A stretch of DNA of 64,000 nucleotides from Diadema setosum (Eukaryota; Echinodermata; Echinoidea; Diadematoida; Diadematidae), in the NCBI GenBank assembly GCA_033980235.1, contig CM067068.1, forward strand, positions 36,061,546 to 36,125,545, read 5' to 3'. Positions 57,313 through 64,000 of this stretch are shown one piece after another. The notes under the pieces are model-generated. The model was not told the origin of the DNA. It searched no databases and worked only from the letters and a program-made list of their open reading frames with translations. Position 1 is the first letter of the stretch. Each line of letters starts with the position of its first letter. A program made the position numbers and the translations under genes.

Positions 57313-60300
57313 GTGAGTGAAGAAAATGTTCCACAATTTCAATTACAACTGACCAAGGTGAACCTAGTAGGACGTATCTTTAACGACGATGATGATTATC
57401 ATAGCAATTTTAAGTCTTTCCATTGTTATCGACAATGATTGCAATAGTTACTCTCATTATCACTATTGTTATTCCCATTGTTAGCAGTATGATTTATCAC
57501 ACGCCATTATAACTATTACTGTCATTATAATTATCATTGATAGTCAGTGGACAGATTAACTTCTGTTATCATCCCTTGGGTTAAAGAACAGTAATAATCC
57601 GACAACACCAACGATCTTAATTTGTAATGATGATGATGATGACGATGATATGACTTTGTGTGGTACATCTGAAGAGCTTTCAACCAAAAGGCGCTAAATC
57701 CATTGAAAAATGATGGATTTAAGTCATTTTGGAAGCAAGCTCTTTATTTGCAGAGACGACTAAATAACGATCGTATGTACCCTTGTTGTAAGTATCATGG
57801 TTACCTTTCAAAAAGGTTGTTTGACATGGCGGCAATGCTAATGATATCTGGAGTGATTTAAGTAGCAGTAGTAGAAGTAGTATTATTAGTACGTGGTAGA
57901 ATTCTCAATCAGGGTTTTTGTCTGAATCTGTTGAAATTGTTACTGATCCGGTTAAATTCAGCTAAAAATTACGTGTCGTGTTAATTAAAGTTAATTGCTC
58001 ATGACGTAAAATCTCCCTTTCATCCCATTCTTGTTTTCTAGAATTTTCTGGATGACGTTGGTGGCACTTGGTTTGGGCGTGACTGGTTATCAAGTGGTCG
58101 AGCGGACCCTTTACTTCAAGAGCGATCCCAAAAGTGTCGATATATCGGTCGATTACGTCACCCAACATAGGTTCCCTTCTGTGGCAATATGCAACTACAA
58201 CGTTTTCAGGTGACTTTGTCTCCATAAGACATTTCAGTTTTTTTATAGTTTATGTCTCATTTTATGTCTGATGACCATCAACTGTTAAAATGTTGCTTGA
58301 TTTACTTCAAATTCATTTCGTCTTCAAGCAGAGCAAGTGGAAAAACAAAAGTAATATTATCGTCATATCTTTGTGTCGGTTAAGTATCAGAAAAACAAAG
58401 ATATTTTAAAGGGATCGTACAGTTCTGGTTGAGACCTAATTTCAGGTTTCTAACATTTCTAGGTGAGATAATGAAAAATCTCAATGAAATATGAAAGAGC
58501 ATGCAATTTTATGAGGAATTCAACGTTTATTTGATGAAAATTGGTTTTGAAATGGCTGAGATATCCGTAAAAAAAAAAGCGATTCTAATAAAGTGTGGGA
58601 TCCAAACTTTGTAATGATCGCTTTGTTTTACTTTGTTTTTGGATGTTTCAGTTAAATTCCAAACCCGATTTTCATCAAAATAATAAACTTTGAATTCCTC
58701 TTAAAACGGTAGGCTCTGTACTATATCATAAGTGTTTTCTTGGTATCTTGCAAAAATTTAAAAGCCTAATTCTCATCTCAACCAAAACTGTACTATCCCT
58801 TTAAGCTTTTTGTAATGCAGTAGTTCGATACACAAAGATAATTATATGCAATAAGATAATGGCGTTGATGCATTTGTGACGAACAACACGAAGACGATTA
58901 AAGACATGTGAAAAAGGTTAACTTGACAGGATTAGATTATACACGTGCAGTAGATACAATAATTAATCGTATTGCGTGCGAACTCTTCATCGCATCAAAA
59001 ATAAGATCAGTCCCTTTCGACACGCCACCTTTTCTTGGCAGCTAACAGCAGCCAATATTTAAAATTTTAACGGGAAGAGAAGAATTTCCCAAAAAAAGCA
59101 ATCGATTTCCCCCGTGTTCATATCACGTGAGCAGACCTCCTGTTGTAGAAGCTGAATATAGAGGTAAGTGAATTAAGAAACTTAGCACGTCAATCGGAAG
59201 GAAAAAATGACTATAGCTTTCCTTGGGTTAACATAGAGGGCATACTTCGCCAACAAGCAACAGTTTGGTTTCCTGTAACCGATGCAGTGTTAAGGTATGA
59301 GCAAGGTCGTTTGGAAAACATCGCGATGGTTTCAGAATGAAGGAGTTGGATGTTGGTGGCAGTTGGTTTCATTATCGTGACATATTGGCACTAGCAAACA
59401 TTTTTGGCAATAAACCGCTTACGAGGTGTCGCATGCATTTTCATATACACGTACATACATGCAAGTGGGCCATCCTTTGGTGCAGGGCTTAATCCATAAA
59501 CGAAAATTGTATAATAAATGAAGATTACTTTAAAAAACAAGACTGAACCTCAACTGTGTTTACCTTACGAGGTTCTAAAATCTTCGGATTTCGCCACTTT
59601 GCAACAGGTTCCCCTAGAATTGTATGACCAAAAAAAAATAATCGTGGTTGGAACATTATTTTGATCGCCAGTCTCAAATTTACAAGGATGTCATCACTTA
59701 AAGAAGAATTTTATAGGAACTAATATCATATAAATTGACTGTTTTCCATCATTTAATGTTATTTTGATTAATTTCTGACATAAATCATGCAATAAAGTTG
59801 TCTCTGCGTTGAATATAAGAATCTTTATTTTTACCAAATTTGAGCACTGGAAAAAGTTCGATGCGGCTACGAAAAGTGCCAAATCTGTGACGTCACTACG
59901 TGTTTATGCAACCCAGTGGGATTTACGTATCTATAGGCAAACTGTGTGCACTTTTCAGGAAATCGGTGTGTAATTTGTTGTCAATTAAGAATAAATCGTC
60001 CACCAAATCTATATATTCACGACGTGAATATATATATTATAATTTGTTTGTTTGTTCGTGTTCATTGGAATCATATTTTACACAAGCACAAAACATATCG
60101 TCAGCTCAAGATTCACGATTGCCGTGATCAGCTGTTTCTTTGTACAGCCACAATTTGCTGTTATTATTGACACAACAAATCGATCATTGTGGGGGAATTG
60201 CGTAGAGCTGAGGTAATCTTACATACTAATGAAGGATGATAACTAAGTCAAACAGCTGTAATTGATTGGAAATCATTTTTACACCCATAAATTTACGGAA

Positions 60301-63300
60301 ATACGACGTTTGAAAAGCACGAAACCTACCTTAATCAGCTCAAGATTCGCGATTGCCGTGATCAGGTGTACATGTACGCACAACAGTACCAGCAGAATCG
60401 GCAGTGAAGAGGTACTCCTTGATGCCGTGATTTCAGCTTGATTCTTCTTCGAAATGGCATGGTGAAGGTTTGTTAGATAAATATGACCTTCTCTTTCTGT
60501 TGTTTGTTGGCTTAAATTCTAATTTCTACCTCAACTTGCTAAGAAAAACAGTCTAACAAAGCGGGAAACTGCAACATTTCCGTGCTGAGCAGCAGTCACG
60601 ATACACGTGTTACATGCAAGCATGCACCGCTGCTGCAGCGATGCTGCAGCGATCCCCATTATAGTCCATGGGCCAAGACTCGAAAAATGGGTTATTGGTA
60701 CACACCTGAGGTGGCAAAACCTTTTTGGTGTCATTTTGTTTGTTGGGCATAGATTTACTTATCAAGCTATGATAGCATTTCCAAATGAGTAGCTTAGTCA
60801 TAATAAATGAATTTTTAACCAATTTTGTCGCATTTTATATCCCTGTACTTCTGAATCGAAACTAACCGCTATACAAAGAAGAGCACTGTCTTCTGTATGT
60901 CCACATGTGTTCTGTTGTAAACGCGGTGCGCTAAGTCTTTATTCAGGGTAGCGAAGGGAATATCGAAAGTGTTATGATGTCTACAGGTGTCACGCGGTGC
61001 GCTTAGTCTTAATCTAGAACAATGTACCGTTATCATATCTAAAGTTCCTAATAAAAGGGATTATCTATACTGGGGGTTTTTTTCTACCCTCTCAACAAAT
61101 ATATCAGTTTTAAACAAAAATCACTCTGTTCATTTACAATAACATTCATGATAATGTATTGTAGTGTACCGGTACATTTTTTTTTTTTTTTGCATTATCT
61201 TTCATTGTTGGATGGAAATAAAGCGACATTGGCGTGGTATTAGCGATTTTACCGTAGAGTTTTCACCAGAAAATGATAAATAATTAAAAAATATAATAAA
61301 ATTCACGTGGAATTGTTTTTAGTTGTTGTTGTTGTTGTTTTAAGATAAAGGGATATACACTGTATCATAAGCTTTGGATATTCCCTTCGCCGTCTTGAAA
61401 AAAGACTAAGCGCTGTGGACATCATAGCCTTTGGATATTCCCTTCGCTGCCTTGAATAAAGACTAAGCGCACCGCGTTTACAACAGAACACCTGTGAACA
61501 TACTAAAGAGATTTTCCCAGTGAGGAGAAAAATCTCTTTGGAACATACAGAAGACAGTGCTCTTCTTTGTATAGAGATTATTCTCGATTCAGAAGTATAG
61601 GGATATTACAACGAGACCAAATTGGTTAAAAATTCATTTATTATGACTAAGCTACTCATTTGGAAATGCTATCATAGCTTGATAAGCATATCTATGCCCG
61701 ACCAACAAAATGACACCAAAAAGGTTTTGCTACCTCAGATGGTACCAATGTCTGGCCTGGCCCATGAACTAATAGTATAACACGTAGGTTCCTTGTAAAC
61801 AAGGGGGTCCTCGGCGCAGTTGACAAATCGTGAACACATATTTCGATCACGTGTCTTGGTAAGCAACAAGGCTGTTTACGCGTCTGGGAGACAATTTGTA
61901 TAAACTTACGCATTTTTCAAACGAATTTATTAATGAAAGTGAGTAGCAGGACATCATGCCATGACCATATTAACTTGGACTAAGCAGAGGTAGAGCTTTC
62001 TGTAGGTACCTAATGTGTCAAGGTTCAACGCAGAATATCTAAGACACAGTCATTTTCGCCGTAAGCGAAGGTGATTTAGTTTTTAGACGTAAGATTTTGG
62101 CAAACATTTGAGATTGACATCCCACTTTTCTCTTTAAAATTCCACATTTTGTAGGTTGTATTTCGAAATGTTGTTGATATCAATTAGAGAATAGAAGATT
62201 TCCCCTACAACGTGATACCAAAATGACAATTTGGTCCCTAAGGTAGGTCATTTTTTGACCTCTTTCGGGCTGTAGCGCGAAATCACATTTGCCGAGAAGT
62301 TTCGGGTTTTGCCAGAGCGGGTCTCGTTAGCCGAACGGCAAATCAGCTCATACACATTAGGTGACGTCGCTCAAATCCGATGTTTCTTGTAGCGAACGGA
62401 GCTACGTGGTCATGGAAATTGGTGGTTTTTTTCAATCTCAAAAACAGTTTGGGGGTAAAGTTACATCGTCTAAAATATATCCAGTTTTGTTAACTAGCTT
62501 CTTAGCTTTCCGTAGATATCAAACTTGTCATATTTCTAGATTCTCTATAAATTTCTGCTTTAAAACCCAAATACATTCAGGTTTTTTTTTACTTTGATCG
62601 GATAGGAATTTTTTAATCTCGCGCTTTTGGTCAGAGAAGGATTCTCAGGTGGGTCATTTAAAAAGAAAGAAAATATAAGGTCGGGTCGAAGGTTAAATCC
62701 CGTTTGCTGATGTATAGTAACTAAAAGGCTCTTACTATGAAGTAGCCTACCTTAAATTTCTATTTCCTTTACCCTGCAGAGCCAGTGCAACCGCCCACAC
62801 AGAATTCGGTGACTTTCTGGAGAGCTACACGTTTGAATACCCAAACATGGACTACACACCTTACAGATCCATGCTCGAATCTGTCAACATCACGGATCTG
62901 TACCTCCGTAATGGACATCGGCCGAGAGACTCAATTTTGGCGTAAGTCCGAGTTTAGGTGGATTGCCGAGCTCAAGAAAAACTTTTGATTATCTGTTTCT
63001 ACTTAAAAAGACATGCTAATGAAGTACCTATAGCATGGCTATCATTTCTAAGAAGAGAACGTAAAAAAACACACACACAACCGTATGCGAAATTTACCTT
63101 CTGTTTGTGCTTTAATAAACTCGTCGGTTCCCCTGTATCAATAACGGTAATCGCCCGAACACGAACACTCAGACTACTTATAACTTGCATGCACGCGAGT
63201 AGGATGCGACTGATAGGTGTAAGGGCCAGCGAAATATCGCTCGACGTAACATAATAAAATCGAGTGGTATCGTTACAGAGCATTTACCGGGTAAAATACT

Positions 63301-63977
63301 GCATACATGTTGTCCTTTTAGGATAATGGAAGTTATGAAATGAAGTTATGAAATTACGAAGTTGAATGGAAGTTATGAAATGAAAATAGCTGTGAGGCTT
63401 ATCGTAGACTTTATTTTTTTTTTTTTTGGGGGGGGGGGGGTAATGATCAAATAAGGGTATTAACTTTCATGTTAACATTTACTGTCTTATTGTTTGTTTT
63501 AAATCTCATGAATACAATGTTTATTCTGTAAACATATCAGAAAAAATATCATGATCTACATGTTTCACATATAATGCATAATCCTTTCGTGTTCTTTTTT
63601 ACTCCATTTTTTCTATCTCTCTTTGTAAATGAAATTCATTCAATCATTCTAGTTATTGTTGATATCATCGACAAGTGATATAAAGCTATCATTATGTATT
63701 ATAGATTTCATACTGAGACTTTATGGATCAGGAAATTGTTTTGAAATCTTGCACATCACTTTTTATTGTTGTTTTATTTGTTTTGTGCTTGCTTCTTTGT
63801 TTGTTTGTTTGTTTGTTTGTTTGTTTGTTTGTTTGTTTGTTTGTTTAAGAGTAAGATGGAATCAAGACTCGAGTTTTTCTTGGGCCAACCTGACAACGAG
63901 AATGACGGACTGGGGTGTATGCTTCGTGTTCAATGACCACGAAAACGGTCTCCCCGATTTAACGACATTCTCATCAG
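57068..63977 (+). CDS. Gene 3: DEG/ENaC-family sodium channel subunit (3' partial)
   Basis: Four exons (57068-57312, 58042-58209, 62780-62941, 63850-63977) join in frame to 234 residues plus one base. The gene continues beyond the window. It shows a cytosolic N-terminus 1-82 with YRDKVSWFAVFYRAVPEAV, TM1 beginning after R82, FPSVAICNYNVF, FGDFLESY, YRSMLESVNITDLYL and MTDWGVCFVFND. Exon lengths 168 and 162 and phases match gene 2 exactly. The HG gating pair is A67-G68. The cysteine-rich thumb, CxCP block and TM2 are expected to the right. Family assignment is firm from the combination of motifs and conserved intron positions. Confidence 0.9.
58042..58209 (+). CDS. Gene 3 exon 2 (TM1 and FPSVAICN motif)
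   Basis: 168 bases. The acceptor TTGTTTTCTAG precedes 58042; the donor GTGACT follows 58209. It encodes TM1 (IFWMTLVALGLGVTGYQ) and RFPSVAICNYNVF. Confidence 0.94.
58406..58804. mobile_element. TTAA-flanked palindromic MITE, AGGGATCGTACAG ends
   Basis: TTAA is at 58406-58409 and 58801-58804. Ends AGGGATCGTACAGTTCTGG and CAAAACTGTACTATCCCT are inverted, and the arms continue through GAGATGAGAAT-type words. About 395 bases, no coding content. Gene 3 intron 2. Confidence 0.82.
58805..60664. other. Gene 3 intron 2, middle part
   Basis: AT-rich intron sequence. The only repeat noted is a short direct duplication of CAGCTCAAGATTC-CGATTGCCGTGATCAG at about 60095 and 60335. No gene recognised. Confidence 0.55.
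60665..61773. mobile_element. Large inverted repeat, arms of about 350-410 bases
   Basis: The left arm 60665-61015 and right arm 61362-61773 are inverted copies. Paired words include GGTGTCATTTTGTTTGTTGG/ACCAACAAAATGACACC, GATAGCATTTCCAAATGAG/CATTTGGAAATGCTATC and GAAGAGCACTGTCTTCTGTA/AGAAGACAGTGCTCTTC. Each arm holds two GACTAAGCGC (or complement) units. The right arm has a 37-base insertion the left lacks. The loop (61016-61361) is unique. Gene 3 intron 2. Confidence 0.8.
61496..61548. mobile_element. 37-base hairpin insertion flanked by GAACATAC direct repeats
   Basis: GAACATAC occurs at 61496-61503 and 61541-61548. Between them AAAGAGATTTT and its exact complement AAAATCTCTTT form an 11-base stem around a 13-base loop. 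The other arm of the inverted repeat has only one (G)GACATAC at the corresponding place, i.e. an empty site. Confidence 0.75.
61774..62779. other. Gene 3 intron 2, last part, nothing recognised
   Basis: No repeat or coding pattern identified between the inverted repeat and exon 3. Confidence 0.5.
62780..62941 (+). CDS. Gene 3 exon 3 (extracellular domain)
   Basis: 162 bases, phase 2 to 2. The acceptor TTTACCCTGCAG precedes 62780; the donor GTAAGT follows 62941. It encodes HTEFGDFLESYTFEYP, YRSMLESVNITDLYL and RPRDSIL. Same length and pattern as gene 2 exon 3. Confidence 0.92.
63414..63440 (+). repeat. T14-G13 homopolymer junction
   Basis: T-run passing directly into a G-run in gene 3 intron 3. 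Confidence 0.95.
63796..63846 (+). repeat. (GTTT)n microsatellite forming a splice acceptor tract
   Basis: About 12 TTTG units run to 63846, followed by AAG and exon 4. The repeat therefore replaces an ordinary polypyrimidine tract. Confidence 0.93.
63850..63977 (+). CDS. Gene 3 exon 4 (WGVCFVFND segment)
   Basis: 128 bases, one codon longer than in genes 1 and 2, phase 2 to 1. The acceptor TTTGTTTAAG precedes 63850; the donor GTGAGAAAC follows 63977. It encodes RWNQDSSFSWANLTTRMTD then WGVCFVFND and LPDLTTFSS. The window ends 23 bases into the next intron. Confidence 0.92.
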
Positions 63978-64000
63978 GTGAGAAACCTTATAGCCATAGC

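Overview
The window is eukaryotic genomic DNA, AT-rich and crowded with introns, microsatellites and small mobile elements. The intron-rich gene structure, tRNA-derived SINEs, traces of L2/CR1-type LINEs, many palindromic (fold-back) elements and a DEG/ENaC cluster fit a marine invertebrate. An invertebrate deuterostome such as an echinoderm is my best guess. That is inference from repeat style only, and nothing in the window fixes the species.

The only host protein-coding content I can support is a cluster of three paralogous genes for DEG/ENaC/ASIC-superfamily (amiloride-sensitive sodium channel-like) subunits. Gene 1 is on the minus strand: the start codon is at 16811, eight coding exons run leftwards to 93, and the last exon(s) with TM2 lie beyond the left edge. 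Gene 2 is on the minus strand and complete: start 52815, stop 23461, nine coding exons, 473 residues spread over 29 kb. Gene 3 is on the plus strand: start 57068, four exons to 63977, continuing beyond the right edge. I assembled the exons by hand from GT-AG junctions and reading phase. Intron phases (2,2,2,1,0,1,2,1) are the same in every gene where the intron is visible. Exon lengths are identical or differ by 3 bases for all internal exons, so the genes arose by tandem duplication of an already spliced gene. Genes 1 and 2 are head to tail. Genes 2 and 3 are head to head, with 4.25 kb between start codons. Each product has a cytosolic N-terminus, TM1, the post-TM1 FPSVAICN motif and, where visible, the cysteine-rich extracellular domain; gene 2 ends with the GGS-type TM2 pore motif. 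All three lack the histidine of the usual HG gating motif before TM1.

Region by region: 1-16811 gene 1, whose introns hold several fold-back elements, two tRNA-containing palindromes, a SINE, an L2/CR1 LINE remnant and a 3.2 kb composite insertion in intron 1; 16812-23460 intergenic, with LINE tails, small palindromic elements and a fold-back element interrupted by a 545-base MITE; 23461-52815 gene 2, with a MITE abutting exon 5, a 2 kb fold-back element carrying a nested SINE, and a hAT-like MITE with a clear 8-base target duplication; 52816-57067 divergent intergenic region; 57068-64000 gene 3, with a TTAA-flanked MITE, a large inverted repeat and a tetranucleotide microsatellite directly against the exon 4 acceptor.

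The three proteins would be expected to form trimeric cation channels alone or together, but ligand, ion and tissue cannot be read from the sequence. I see no CRISPR array, bacterial operon, rRNA or viral gene. I did not find a clearly novel multi-gene system. The most unusual points are the shared loss of the gating histidine, splice acceptors built from a mobile-element end or a microsatellite, and the variety of fold-back elements.
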